The notes beneath the pieces were generated by a model that saw nothing but the letters and a program-made list of their open reading frames with translations, made no database searches and was not told the origin of the DNA. Both the position numbers and the translations under genes were made by a program. DNA of 64,000 bases, taken from assembly GCF_003013395.1 (NCBI RefSeq), contig NZ_PXZM01000003.1, forward strand, positions 62,001 through 126,000. The letters are read 5' to 3'. This document shows positions 43,207 to 51,776 of the stretch, piece after piece. How positions within the stretch are numbered: position 1 is the stretch's first letter; every line of letters starts with the position of its first letter. Source of the DNA: Brevibacillus fortis (GTDB lineage: Bacteria; Bacillota; Bacilli; Brevibacillales; Brevibacillaceae).

Positions 43207-45222
43207 ATGATGAACGAATTCGTATTACTGGCTGGCAGCAAGGACACCCGAACTGCACTTGTCAATCAGCTCCAAGAGATTATGGACGGATATGTGCGGA
43301 TGAGCAGTTATTCTGTTGAGGAGGAACTTCCCACATCTCTTCATAATCAATTGGTCGTCCTCTCCCACCCGCTCGTATTAGAAGAACAAAAAATAAGGGC
43401 ATGCCTTGGCACAAATTGCAAACTCATCATCGCCAAAAGGATCATCAATTACGAAAACATCGACAAACTCTTATACTTGCCAGCCGGGACCAAAGCTTAC
43501 TATGTCAATGACTCATTAGAAACATGCTTGGAGTCCATTGAATCACTGAAAAAGCTGGGGATTGATCACATTCAGTACATCCCCTATTACCCCGGTATTC
43601 CACATGTAGAAAAAATTGATCTCGCGGTGACACCAGGGGCGTTCGAGCTAATCCCTGACCATGTTCAAGAGGCAGTTAGCATCGGTCCACGTCTGATGGA
43701 CATCTCGACGATACATCAAATACTCGACCATTTCCAACTCAACGGACCAGGAGATGTTATCTCTCAGCGCTATTTGCGCAAGATCATTCAATTGAGCAAG
43801 CGGCTGGCGGATGCCAACCAGATCGCTACGGATTTGAACAAGCACTTGAATGATGTGCTGGATGGCGTCAACGACGGGATCTTGACGATTACGCAAGATG
43901 GCAAGATAACGGTCTTCAATGAGGAACTCGGTCTTCTGCTTGGTGTCTCTGCCAAGCGTGTTATCGGCAGACAAATTGACGATGCCATCGATCATCCTGA
44001 GCTCATCGACTTTTTATTTGCACGTTCACAGGAAGAGGATCGCTGGTTTACGTTCGGTCAGGTTGAAGTGATTGTTCACCGCTTCCCATTAAACGATGAC
44101 CAATCACTCGTTGCTACGTTTAAGAATGCGCGACAGACGATCGAGTTGGAAAGATCACTACGCTCCGAATTGAAAAAGAAAGGCTTTGTGGCAAAATACA
44201 CGTTTGACGATATGATTGGGGAAAGCTCAACCCTCACGCGCACAAAAGAAACGGCAAGAAAGCTGGCCAAAACCGACCTCACCCTGCTAATCCAAGGGGA
44301 AAGCGGAACAGGCAAGGAGCTTTTTGCGAGTGCGATTCACAATGCTTCTCTACGAGACAAGAGACCGTATCTCGCCATCAATTTCAGCGCCATTTCTGAG
44401 GATTTGATGGAAAGCGAGCTGTTCGGGTATGATGACGGTGCATTCAGAGGGGCTAAAAAAGGCGGAAAAGTTGGCTTGTTCGAGCAGGCGAACGGCGGCA
44501 CGATCTTTTTGGATGAGATCGGAGACAGTAGCCTGAAACTACAAGCACGACTTCTTCGCGTCCTGCAGGAAAAGGAGATTATACGCATCGGGGGAAGCAA
44601 AATCATTCCTATCGACGTACGGATCATTGCCGCCACTAACAAAAATTTGCTGCAAATGATCGAAAAAGGGACTTTTCGGGAAGATTTGTACCATCGACTA
44701 CGTGTTCTCTTTGTTGATCTCCCCTCCCTGCGGACTCGAACGGATGACATCCCTCTTCTTGTTCGGCATTTTATCCGGCAAAGCCAGCACCCACAGGTAA
44801 CTGTCAAGCCGGAAGTCATCGAGAAGCTCACATCCCTACCGTGGTATGGAAATGTGCGGGAGTTAAAGAACACCATCGATTACATGCTGGCTGTATGTGA
44901 CGAGAATACCATCCAAATCGAGGATATGCCGTGGGAAAGCAGCTTTCTAAAAAGTGATGATTCACCTACCGAAGATCCGGTCATTCCTGATGAAGAAGAC
45001 GAGCTGCTGCTCATCTTGCGAAGTATTCAAACCATAGCAGAACGTGGTGAAAGGCCAAATCGACGGAAAATAACCGAAATGAGCACGGATTGGGCAAAGC
45101 CATTGAGCGAGCAGCAGATTCGCAGCCGATTGGATGTGCTGGAATCGCGAGGATATATTGTGAAGAGCCGAGGACCTTTTGGGACGAGGTTAACCGATGC
45201 TGGATTGAGGTTTTTGAAATAA
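43207..45222 (+). CDS. Sigma-54-type AAA+ activator with GAFRGA and C-terminal winged helix
   Basis: The 671-aa protein has an N-terminal receiver or sensor part I cannot name (about 1-200), a PAS domain (about 210-325; GVNDGILTITQDGKITVFNE), and an AAA+ domain (about 335-570) with GESGTGKELF near residue 364, LDEIGDSSLKLQARLLRVLQ and the RELKNTIDY end. The sigma-54 contact loop reads GAFRGA near 411-416 instead of GAFTGA. The C-terminus lacks a Fis helix-turn-helix; instead about 605-671 looks like a winged helix (RSRLDVLESRGYIVKS). It is divergent from the peptide transport operon, which has a -24/-12 promoter, so it is the natural regulator. RBS GAGGAAGG; ATG at 43207 or 43210. Confidence 0.85.
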   Translation: MMNEFVLLAGSKDTRTALVNQLQEIMDGYVRMSSYSVEEELPTSLHNQLVVLSHPLVLEEQKIRACLGTNCKLIIAKRIINYENIDKLLYLPAGTKAYYVNDSLETCLESIESLKKLGIDHIQYIPYYPGIPHVEKIDLAVTPGAFELIPDHVQEAVSIGPRLMDISTIHQILDHFQLNGPGDVISQRYLRKIIQLSKRLADANQIATDLNKHLNDVLDGVNDGILTITQDGKITVFNEELGLLLGVSAKRVIGRQIDDAIDHPELIDFLFARSQEEDRWFTFGQVEVIVHRFPLNDDQSLVATFKNARQTIELERSLRSELKKKGFVAKYTFDDMIGESSTLTRTKETARKLAKTDLTLLIQGESGTGKELFASAIHNASLRDKRPYLAINFSAISEDLMESELFGYDDGAFRGAKKGGKVGLFEQANGGTIFLDEIGDSSLKLQARLLRVLQEKEIIRIGGSKIIPIDVRIIAATNKNLLQMIEKGTFREDLYHRLRVLFVDLPSLRTRTDDIPLLVRHFIRQSQHPQVTVKPEVIEKLTSLPWYGNVRELKNTIDYMLAVCDENTIQIEDMPWESSFLKSDDSPTEDPVIPDEEDELLLILRSIQTIAERGERPNRRKITEMSTDWAKPLSEQQIRSRLDVLESRGYIVKSRGPFGTRLTDAGLRFLK

Positions 45223-45308
45223 AAGTGGTCTATCGATTGCCGTCATGGGAAAAATGATTCATGGTAGTGAAATACGAAATTCGGACTCATTTAGTAAGGA
45301 GATGCCTA

Positions 45309-46274
45309 ATGAATCATCAAAAAATCATTCATTTCAGTGACAAAGACTTGGATGGCGTATCATGTGCGATCCTTAGTCAGATTGCTTTTTCCAATCAAGA
45401 AGTCGATTCTCGTGGAGTGACTCCTTACACAGTCAATCAAGAAGTACAAAAGTTTATTGAAGAAGAGCTTTCCCGCGAAATGTATGTCGTGATTACCGAT
45501 GTAAGTGTCAATGACGAGGTCGCGTTGCTCATTCAGAAAAAGGTCGATCAGGGACATGCGTTTGTCTTGATCGATCATCACCCAACCGCCTTGCCATTGG
45601 CTTCCAAGTACGAATGGGCAAACGTTATCACAGAAGAAGCTGGGAAAAAGACCTCGGCAACGAGCCTTTATTATGATTACCTGCTAAGCCAAGGATATCT
45701 GACTTCTACTGGGGTACTCGCTGACTATGTGGAGCTGGTTCGTTCTTTTGATACGTGGGACTGGGATGCAACCGGTACTGTTCAAGCCAATCAACTGAAC
45801 ATATTATTTTATATGGTCGAACGAGAAACGTTTGTTCAAAATGTGTTGGAACGCTTGCGTGGTGAGGGTGCCGATACGGATCAGTTCGTATTTAACGAAG
45901 TAGAATCGATTCTCATCTATACAGAGGAAAAACGAATCGATGAATTTGAACAAAAAAAGCTGAAGCAAATGAAGCTGATTCCCGTAGAAATCGATTTAGA
46001 CGAGCCAAAAACGTATCAGGTCGGCGTAGTTTTCCTTGAACAATATCACTCCACGACAGGCAATTTCTTATGTAAAAATGCGGAAATGATTGATTTCGTC
46101 GCAATGCTCGATCCCGGGAAAGGCAGAATCAGCTTTCGAACCATTCGGGAAGACGTGGATCTGTCTATGATCGCCCAGCATTACGGGGGCGGCGGTCATC
46201 CAAAGGCTTCTGGATGTTCCTTTACGGGCGTTACGGTAAAAGCCTTTGTATACCCTGCTTTACGAACGAATTAG
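45309..46274 (+). CDS. nrnB: DHH-family phosphoesterase, NrnB-like oligoribonuclease
   Basis: The 321-aa protein has the DHH motifs SDKDLDGVSCA (near residue 10), VITDVSVND, DHHPTALPLA and, at the end, the DHHA1 glycine stretch GGGGHPKASG. This matches NrnB of Bacillales, which degrades short RNAs (nano-RNA) from the 3' or 5' end with a divalent metal; the cyclic-phosphate branch of the family is an alternative. The ATG at 45309 has TAAGGAG upstream; the frame runs open to 45261. Monocistronic, with a terminator directly behind it. Confidence 0.85.
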   Translation: MNHQKIIHFSDKDLDGVSCAILSQIAFSNQEVDSRGVTPYTVNQEVQKFIEEELSREMYVVITDVSVNDEVALLIQKKVDQGHAFVLIDHHPTALPLASKYEWANVITEEAGKKTSATSLYYDYLLSQGYLTSTGVLADYVELVRSFDTWDWDATGTVQANQLNILFYMVERETFVQNVLERLRGEGADTDQFVFNEVESILIYTEEKRIDEFEQKKLKQMKLIPVEIDLDEPKTYQVGVVFLEQYHSTTGNFLCKNAEMIDFVAMLDPGKGRISFRTIREDVDLSMIAQHYGGGGHPKASGCSFTGVTVKAFVYPALRTN

Positions 46275-46283
46275 CTCAATATG

Positions 46284-46329
46284 AAAAAGCCCAATTTCCC
46301 GTTTAAAATTGAGAAATTGGGCTTTTTTT
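46284..46329. terminator. Bidirectional terminator between nrnB and the RibD-like gene
   Basis: AAAAAGCCCAATTTC and GAAATTGGGCTTTTT are perfect 15-bp inverted copies with a 14-nt loop and T-runs on both strands, between converging genes. Confidence 0.92.
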
Positions 46330-46337
46330 GTTATCCA

Positions 46338-46916
46338 TTATTTTACGATTTCATAGCGCATTAGCATTGAGCCGCTTTTTTCGTAAAGCTTCGTTTCTAT
46401 CAACTTCATGTCGTGACGTGTATGGATGTTGTCAAAGTAATGTTTGCCGCTGCCCATTAAGACTGGATGAATAATGATTCGGAGTTCATCAAGCAAACCA
46501 GCATTTATCAAACCTTGAACAAGACCCGCGCTTGCAGGAACAATGATATCACCCTTGATTTGTTCTTTTAGCTCCTTTATTTTCGACATGACATCATCAT
46601 TAAGGAGTCTAACGGTACCATCATAGTCCCCCCAGTGAACTTCTGTAAGCTCACTATTATTGGTTGCTACAAACTTTTGAGTCTTATTCATAGCATCAGC
46701 CCACTCTCCCTCTTGGAACGGCCAATAGCTTGCAAAACCTTCATAGGTGACCCGCCCCATCAAGATTGCGTCAGCCTTCTGGAAGAACACAAGACCATCA
46801 TCTGTCGCATCCATGATGCCAGGCAACGCCCAGCTTACCATATTGTCTTCTTCTCCTGTCGGCCCAGTAAAGATACCATTCAATGTGCTGCTTACGTTTG
46901 TAATTATTTTCCCCAT
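46338..46916 (-). CDS. Dihydrofolate reductase family protein (RibD C-terminal domain)
   Basis: The 192-aa protein is a stand-alone RibD_C/DHFR-like reductase: ITNVSSTLNGIFTGP at the N-terminus, ADAILMGRVTYEGFASYWP (nucleotide-binding region), IIVPASAGLVQGLINAGLLDELR and HPVLMGSGKHYF. It probably uses NADPH to reduce a pterin- or flavin-type or other small substrate; the exact one is unknown. Start has GGAGATTCG upstream. Single gene between terminators, not linked to folate or riboflavin genes here. Confidence 0.88.
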   Translation of the reverse strand: MGKIITNVSSTLNGIFTGPTGEEDNMVSWALPGIMDATDDGLVFFQKADAILMGRVTYEGFASYWPFQEGEWADAMNKTQKFVATNNSELTEVHWGDYDGTVRLLNDDVMSKIKELKEQIKGDIIVPASAGLVQGLINAGLLDELRIIIHPVLMGSGKHYFDNIHTRHDMKLIETKLYEKSGSMLMRYEIVK

Positions 46917-47020
46917 CGAATCTCCACCATTCTTCCATATAGTATTAACTAAAAATTACCACATTTCACTACTCAGTATTTCTTCTCGATTGCTCAAATT
47001 TCCCTTCCGACTAAAAAGAA

Positions 47021-47050
47021 GGTGAGGAAAACGAAACGGTTTTCCCCACC
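47021..47050 (-). terminator. Rho-independent terminator after the Lsa-type ABC-F gene
   Basis: GGTGAGGAAAAC and GTTTTCCCCACC form a 12-bp stem with one wobble pair. TTCTTTTTAG follows on the minus strand, about 28 bp past the stop at 47079. Confidence 0.85.
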
Positions 47051-47078
47051 CTCTTTCTTTTAGACACTTTTTGTCCTA

Positions 47079-48557
47079 TTACAGTTCAACGATCTTTGTA
47101 GCGATGTTATTGCAAAATTCCCTGTCATGCTCCACAAATAGAATCGTTGGCGAGTGTTCGAGCAACAATTCTTCTATTTGCATGCGAGAAATGACATCGA
47201 TAAAATTAAGCGGCTCATCCCAAATATGAAGATGGACTTTCTCGCAAAGACTTTTCGCAATCAGTACTTTCTTCTTCTGTCCGCCACTAAAAGCAGAAAT
47301 GTCCTTCTCGAATTGCACGCGGGAAAAATCCAGCTTGCGCAAAATCGATTTAAACAGGCTTTCATCGATCCCGCTGTCTCGCGCAAAGTCAGTCAGATTG
47401 CCCTTTAGATGGGAAGTATCTTGAGAAACATACGAGATTTTCAATTGACTCCCCTTACGGAAGGTGCCCGTATGATCGATGTCCTCCCCGCAAATGAGCT
47501 TGAGAATGCTTGATTTGCCTGAACCGTTCTTGCCTGCCAGCGCAATACGCTCTCCTTGCTCGATCGTAAAGTTGATATCTGAGCAAACTAGCTTCTCTCC
47601 ATAATGAATCGAAACCTTTTCTAGTTCAGCCATTTGGTTCTTATGATAAGCAAGCTGTGCAATCTTTAGGCTATCCTGGTTTTCAATGTTTTTCAGGAGC
47701 TTCGATTTGTCATCAATCGCGGATTGCTGTCGTTTCTCAATCGACTTGGAGCGTTGCATCATTTTCGCAGCCTTATGACCAATATACCCTTTGTCTACTT
47801 TGAGACCAGAATTTAATGTCCCGTTTTTCGTCTTTTCCACAGCATCCGACCAGTTGCTTGTACGTTTGGCTGCGTCCGACAAGCGTTTAATGTCTTTTTT
47901 GAGCTTCTCATTCTCAGCGAGTTCATAGTTATCCTGTCGCTGTTTATTTTCCCACCAATCAGAGAAATTCCCTTTTTGAACCTCTATATTCGTCCTGTTG
48001 ATGGAAAGGATGTGATCGACACAGTTGTCTAGAAATGCCCGGTCGTGAGACACCAGAATATAACCGCTTTTCGAATGAAGATAATCACTGACGAGCTCTC
48101 GTGCATGCATGTCGAGGTGATTGGTTGGTTCATCAATTAACAAAAAACTGTTTTCCTTTAGAAATAAGGCGGCTAACATCACTTTCGTTTGCTCCCCATT
48201 TGACAAAGTTTCAAAAGGACGGTACAGGACATCCTCTGAAACCTGTAAGAGGGAGAGCTCCCGCATTAATTCCCATAGCTGATAGTCTGGCACCATGTCT
48301 TGAATGATATCAAGCGTTTGATTTTCCTTGTTCTCGACCTGGAACGGAAAGTACTCAAAACTGACATGAGCCGTAATCTTTCCACTGTACTCATATTTAC
48401 CAAGTAACAGGTTGAGAAAGGTGGTCTTCCCTCTCCCGTTTCTTCCCGTAAACCCCAATTTCCAATCCGTATCGATTTGGAAGCTCACATTTTCAAAAAT
48501 GTTATCGAAGCTGCCTTCATAGGCAAACGTCAGGTTATTCACATTAATTAGTGACAT
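47079..48557 (-). CDS. Lsa-family ABC-F ribosomal protection protein
   Basis: The 492-aa protein starts MSLINVNNLTFAYEGSFDNI, close to the Lsa family start, and has two ABC domains: GRNGRGKTT, LSNGEQTK, DEPTNHLDM in the first and GKNGSGKSS, FSGGQKKK, WDEPLNFID in the second. The linker (about residues 185-290) is highly charged. Lsa-type proteins sit in the ribosomal E site and protect against lincosamides, streptogramin A and pleuromutilins; this range is expected from the family, not shown. A GGGGG site precedes the ATG. Expression is probably controlled by the attenuator at 48582-48701 with the promoter at 48806-48834. Confidence 0.9.
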   Translation of the reverse strand: MSLINVNNLTFAYEGSFDNIFENVSFQIDTDWKLGFTGRNGRGKTTFLNLLLGKYEYSGKITAHVSFEYFPFQVENKENQTLDIIQDMVPDYQLWELMRELSLLQVSEDVLYRPFETLSNGEQTKVMLAALFLKENSFLLIDEPTNHLDMHARELVSDYLHSKSGYILVSHDRAFLDNCVDHILSINRTNIEVQKGNFSDWWENKQRQDNYELAENEKLKKDIKRLSDAAKRTSNWSDAVEKTKNGTLNSGLKVDKGYIGHKAAKMMQRSKSIEKRQQSAIDDKSKLLKNIENQDSLKIAQLAYHKNQMAELEKVSIHYGEKLVCSDINFTIEQGERIALAGKNGSGKSSILKLICGEDIDHTGTFRKGSQLKISYVSQDTSHLKGNLTDFARDSGIDESLFKSILRKLDFSRVQFEKDISAFSGGQKKKVLIAKSLCEKVHLHIWDEPLNFIDVISRMQIEELLLEHSPTILFVEHDREFCNNIATKIVEL

Positions 48558-48581
48558 ACAATTATCCCCCTGTATTAAAAA

Positions 48582-48618
48582 TTAGAAAAGCTACAAGAAA
48601 GTTACCCTCTCTTGTAGC
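48582..48618 (-). terminator. Attenuator terminator in the Lsa leader
   Basis: GCTACAAGA and TCTTGTAGC (48590-48598 and 48610-48618) form the stem; TTTTCTAATTTTT follows on the minus strand. Bases 48594-48605 are also a perfect 12-bp complement of 48690-48701, so an upstream strand can compete and open the terminator. Confidence 0.85.
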
Positions 48619-48661
48619 TCAAATAAATACAGCAAATCCAACTCAAACAAGAGTTAGACAT
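48602..48661 (-). CDS. Candidate leader peptide of the Lsa attenuator
   Basis: A 19-codon frame, MSNSCLSWICCIYLSYKRG, runs into the 5' arm and loop of the attenuator and stops there with TAA. Position suits a stalling leader peptide, and three cysteines and several bulky residues are present. No clear ribosome binding site precedes the ATG; the same frame is open up to 48793 (63 codons), so the true start is uncertain. Confidence 0.45.
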   Translation of the reverse strand: MSNSCLSWICCIYLSYKRG

Positions 48662-48689
48662 GGATATATTGATTGAGTGAAAAGATAAT

Positions 48690-48701
48690 GTAACTTTCTT
48701 G
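48690..48701 (-). promoter_or_regulatory. Antiterminator strand of the Lsa leader
   Basis: CAAGAAAGTTAC on the minus strand is perfectly complementary to 48594-48605, which contains the 3' arm of the terminator stem. Pairing would prevent the terminator. Confidence 0.7.
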
Positions 48702-48805
48702 CGTATAAAGAATAAAACATGCGAAGGATTTCGCTTTTTTGTTTTATTTTTTAGGCAAGAAAAGAATCCATTATACCTTTCAGCTCCCGTCATTAATTTA
48801 CCAGC

Positions 48806-48834
48806 ATTGTATCATATCCAATTTTTAGTTTCAA
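48806..48834 (-). promoter_or_regulatory. Sigma-A promoter of the Lsa leader
   Basis: On the minus strand TTGAAA is followed after 17 bases by TACAAT. It lies in the short gap behind the stop of the acyl-CoA ligase gene at 48848. Confidence 0.7.
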
Positions 48835-48847
48835 CAAGTTTCCCTTT

Positions 48848-50539
48848 TTATAATTCCGACGACACGACTCCCTCAGACTCCATTCCAAGATAGAGATTTT
48901 TATACTGTTTCACAATTTCTTTCTTATTAAACTTACCCACACTCGTTTTGGGGATTTCTTCAACAAACAGAATCTGATCCGGAAGCTGCCACTTGGTAAA
49001 ATGTTCGTACAAGAGATGATCAAACTCTTCTCTTGGAATTACTTTGCAGTCTTTCATGCGAACGAGAGCAAGTGGACGTTCCTGCCATTTGGCATGCGGG
49101 ATTCCGACAACTACTGCCTCAAGAACCTCAGGATGGCCCATTAACGCATTCTCCATATCGATGGAGGAAATCCATTCGCCCCCACTCTTGATGACATCCT
49201 TGATTCTATCAACAATTTTTACATATCCATTCTGGTCGATGGTCCCTGCATCACCGCTTCGCCAGTAACCATTTCGGAAACCGCTTTCATCTTCCGGTGT
49301 AAGGTGGTAAGCACCCGTGATCCATGGTCCTCTTATGCATATTTCACCGACTGATTTGCCATCACGTGGGACTTCTTGACCTGTATCTGGATCAAATAAG
49401 GTAAAATCAACGCCCGTAATCGGCAGTCCCTGTTTCCTTCTTAAATCCCACGTTTCTTCCACCGTCAATTTGTTTCGCAGAGTGGGATTAATCTGGTAGT
49501 TAATGGCGACCAATGGTGTCGTTTCCGTCGCGCCGTATGCATGAATAATTTCGGCCCCTGTCAGCTCTTTAAAGCCCCTCATTAAGGATACGGGTGGCTC
49601 TGATGCACCAGATAAAAACCTTGCACGGCTAAGATCAGGCTTCCTTTCAAGGGTCCGGATATATTGCAGCATCGAAAGAAAAATCGCCGGTGACCCTCCT
49701 GTAATCGTGACGTTTTCCGCGATCATCAAATCTACGAGTGGTGCAGTGTTTTCTGCCATAAAACGTCCTGGGAAAATGATTTTTGCCCCCATCATGACAG
49801 CAACGTGCACGAGTCCCCATGATTGACCATGGAACATCGGTACAATCACCAGTAAGCAGTCATGGCTATCAACGCCAAAGTAAGCCGCTCCCGCCATGGT
49901 GTGAAGATACATGTTGCGGTGGGAATAATAGACGCCTTTTGGTCTGCCCGTAGTTCCGGATGTATAGCAAGCGCTGTAAGCTGTCGTCTCTTCGATAATT
50001 GGCCAGTCATATTCGGCTGGTTCATCCTTGATCATTTCTTCAAAGGGATAGATAGGCGCTAGCGTTGTTTTTATTTCCGACATCGGCTTATCTGACATGA
50101 TGATAAAGCCTTTAACGGTTTGCAGATTTGGAGCTATTGCTTCGGCCACAGACAACAATGACTCATCAACAAAAATGTATTTCGCTTCGCTATGATTGGT
50201 CACATAGGCTAGATCATCTGGAGAAATACGCAAATTCATTTGCAAAAGTGTAGCCCCGATCCCAGGAATGGCGAAGTATAATTCGAAATGTCGCTCGGAA
50301 TTCCAATCGAGCACGCCGATTTTATCACCTGGTTGGACTTCAAGTTTATTTTCAAGAAAATTGGCAATCCTCATCATGCGCTTGTAGGCATCCTTGTACG
50401 TATAACGAAAAAGCTGATGATTACTGCGATAGAGAAGTTCTTGATCTGGAAAATTTCGCACTGCATGACGTATCAAAGTTGTCGTGTTCAATTGATAGTC
50501 ATCCATCGAAGTAGATGGGCATCCTTTTACCATTCTCAT
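48848..50539 (-). CDS. Long-chain fatty acid--CoA ligase (AMP-forming)
   Basis: The 563-aa enzyme has the adenylate-forming core: YTSGTTGRPKGVYYSHRN (near residue 183), the YGATETTPLV motif, YWRSGDAG and the terminal lysine in GKFNKKEIVKQ. It should activate a fatty or branched acid with ATP and CoA. The closest type is the medium/long-chain ligase of the DmdB/FadD3-like branch, but chain length cannot be read. The ATG at 50539 with GAGGGGG upstream is chosen; a TTG two codons earlier also exists. It is the last gene of the operon beginning at 54890. Confidence 0.88.
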   Translation of the reverse strand: MRMVKGCPSTSMDDYQLNTTTLIRHAVRNFPDQELLYRSNHQLFRYTYKDAYKRMMRIANFLENKLEVQPGDKIGVLDWNSERHFELYFAIPGIGATLLQMNLRISPDDLAYVTNHSEAKYIFVDESLLSVAEAIAPNLQTVKGFIIMSDKPMSEIKTTLAPIYPFEEMIKDEPAEYDWPIIEETTAYSACYTSGTTGRPKGVYYSHRNMYLHTMAGAAYFGVDSHDCLLVIVPMFHGQSWGLVHVAVMMGAKIIFPGRFMAENTAPLVDLMIAENVTITGGSPAIFLSMLQYIRTLERKPDLSRARFLSGASEPPVSLMRGFKELTGAEIIHAYGATETTPLVAINYQINPTLRNKLTVEETWDLRRKQGLPITGVDFTLFDPDTGQEVPRDGKSVGEICIRGPWITGAYHLTPEDESGFRNGYWRSGDAGTIDQNGYVKIVDRIKDVIKSGGEWISSIDMENALMGHPEVLEAVVVGIPHAKWQERPLALVRMKDCKVIPREEFDHLLYEHFTKWQLPDQILFVEEIPKTSVGKFNKKEIVKQYKNLYLGMESEGVVSSEL

Positions 50540-50567
50540 GAACAAATTCCCCCTCTATCCCTAGTTT

Positions 50568-51746
50568 TCAACCTTTGCTATACATCGTGACAACACATGC
50601 ACCGCCCAAGCCAAGATTGTGCTGAAGGGCAATCCTCGCCCCTTCTACCTGACGATTTCCTGCCTCCCCTCTCAGATGCCAAACCAATTCTGTGCATTGA
50701 GCCAATCCTGTAGCGCCAAGAGGATGCCCTTTTGACATGAGTCCACCGGAAGGATTGACCACGTATTTCCCGCCATACGTATTGTTCCCCTCATGAATTA
50801 GCTTCTCTGCTTCCCCTTCACCGCAGAGCGCCAGTCCTTCGTACGTAATGACTTCATTGGGGGTAAAGCAGTCATGCAGCTCTACAACGTCGACATCCTC
50901 TGGGCCGAGTCCAGCTTTTTCATACACTTGTGCGGCTGCCCGTGCTGTCATGTCACTGCCGACTAAATGCAGATTGTTCGAGGTGCTATTATGTTTATCC
51001 GTCGTCATCGATTGAGCAATAATTTTCACAGTCTTATGAATCTGATGCTTTTTGGCAAAGCTGTCGCTGCACACGATGACTGCTGCTGCTCCACATGTAG
51101 GTGGACACGCCATCAAGCGGGTTAAACCAGGATATACGACAGGCGAATTCATCACTTCGTCTAAATGGAGCTCTTTCGTGAACAAGGAATAAGGATTATG
51201 GACTGCGTGTTGCCTCGATTTAACGGCCACTTTCCCGAAAATTTCAGGATGCGCTCCGTATTTTTCGAGATATTCTGAACCAGCTGCTGCAAAAACCTTT
51301 AAGGCAACAGGCCCATCAGGCAATTCACGGTTTAATTCATCAAACCGATTGTATATCCACTGAAAGGGAGAGGTCCGGTCTGTCCAATGCTCGCCTAACG
51401 CTCCCGGCTGCATCTCTTCAAAGCCAAACGCTAGGACGCATTCGCAAGCACCGTTTTCCACTGCTTGTCGTGCCATGTAAAGGGCACTAGACCCGGATGA
51501 GCAATTATTGTTGACGTTGATCATCGGAATACCTGTCATTCCTACCTGGTAGAGAGCAGTTTGCCCACATGTACTATCGCCATATACGTAGCTCGCATAG
51601 GCTTGCTCGACTTCTGCCAGCGTAATACCAGCATCAGCTAAGGCCCCCGTAATTGCTTTTGCGGCCATGACTTCATAAGGTTCATGTTTACCTGGCTTCT
51701 CAAATTTCACCATGTTTACACCTATCACATTTGCTTGGTTCGTCAT
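50568..51746 (-). CDS. Thiolase family protein, SCP-x/lipid-transfer type
   Basis: The 392-aa protein has the thiolase fold of the SCP-x group: VNNNCSSGSSALYMARQAV with the acylated cysteine near residue 82, ELHDCFTPNEVITYEGL near 293, and NPSGGLMSKGHPLGATGLAQ with the catalytic histidine near 341. SCP-x type thiolases cleave 3-keto acyl-CoA, often branched or steroid side-chain substrates. It follows the SDR gene by 30 bp in the operon, which supports a beta-oxidation role. A GAGG-type site precedes the ATG. Confidence 0.88.
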   Translation of the reverse strand: MTNQANVIGVNMVKFEKPGKHEPYEVMAAKAITGALADAGITLAEVEQAYASYVYGDSTCGQTALYQVGMTGIPMINVNNNCSSGSSALYMARQAVENGACECVLAFGFEEMQPGALGEHWTDRTSPFQWIYNRFDELNRELPDGPVALKVFAAAGSEYLEKYGAHPEIFGKVAVKSRQHAVHNPYSLFTKELHLDEVMNSPVVYPGLTRLMACPPTCGAAAVIVCSDSFAKKHQIHKTVKIIAQSMTTDKHNSTSNNLHLVGSDMTARAAAQVYEKAGLGPEDVDVVELHDCFTPNEVITYEGLALCGEGEAEKLIHEGNNTYGGKYVVNPSGGLMSKGHPLGATGLAQCTELVWHLRGEAGNRQVEGARIALQHNLGLGGACVVTMYSKG

Positions 51747-51776
51747 ATCGCTAACCTCCTGTTTAATTGATTGTTT

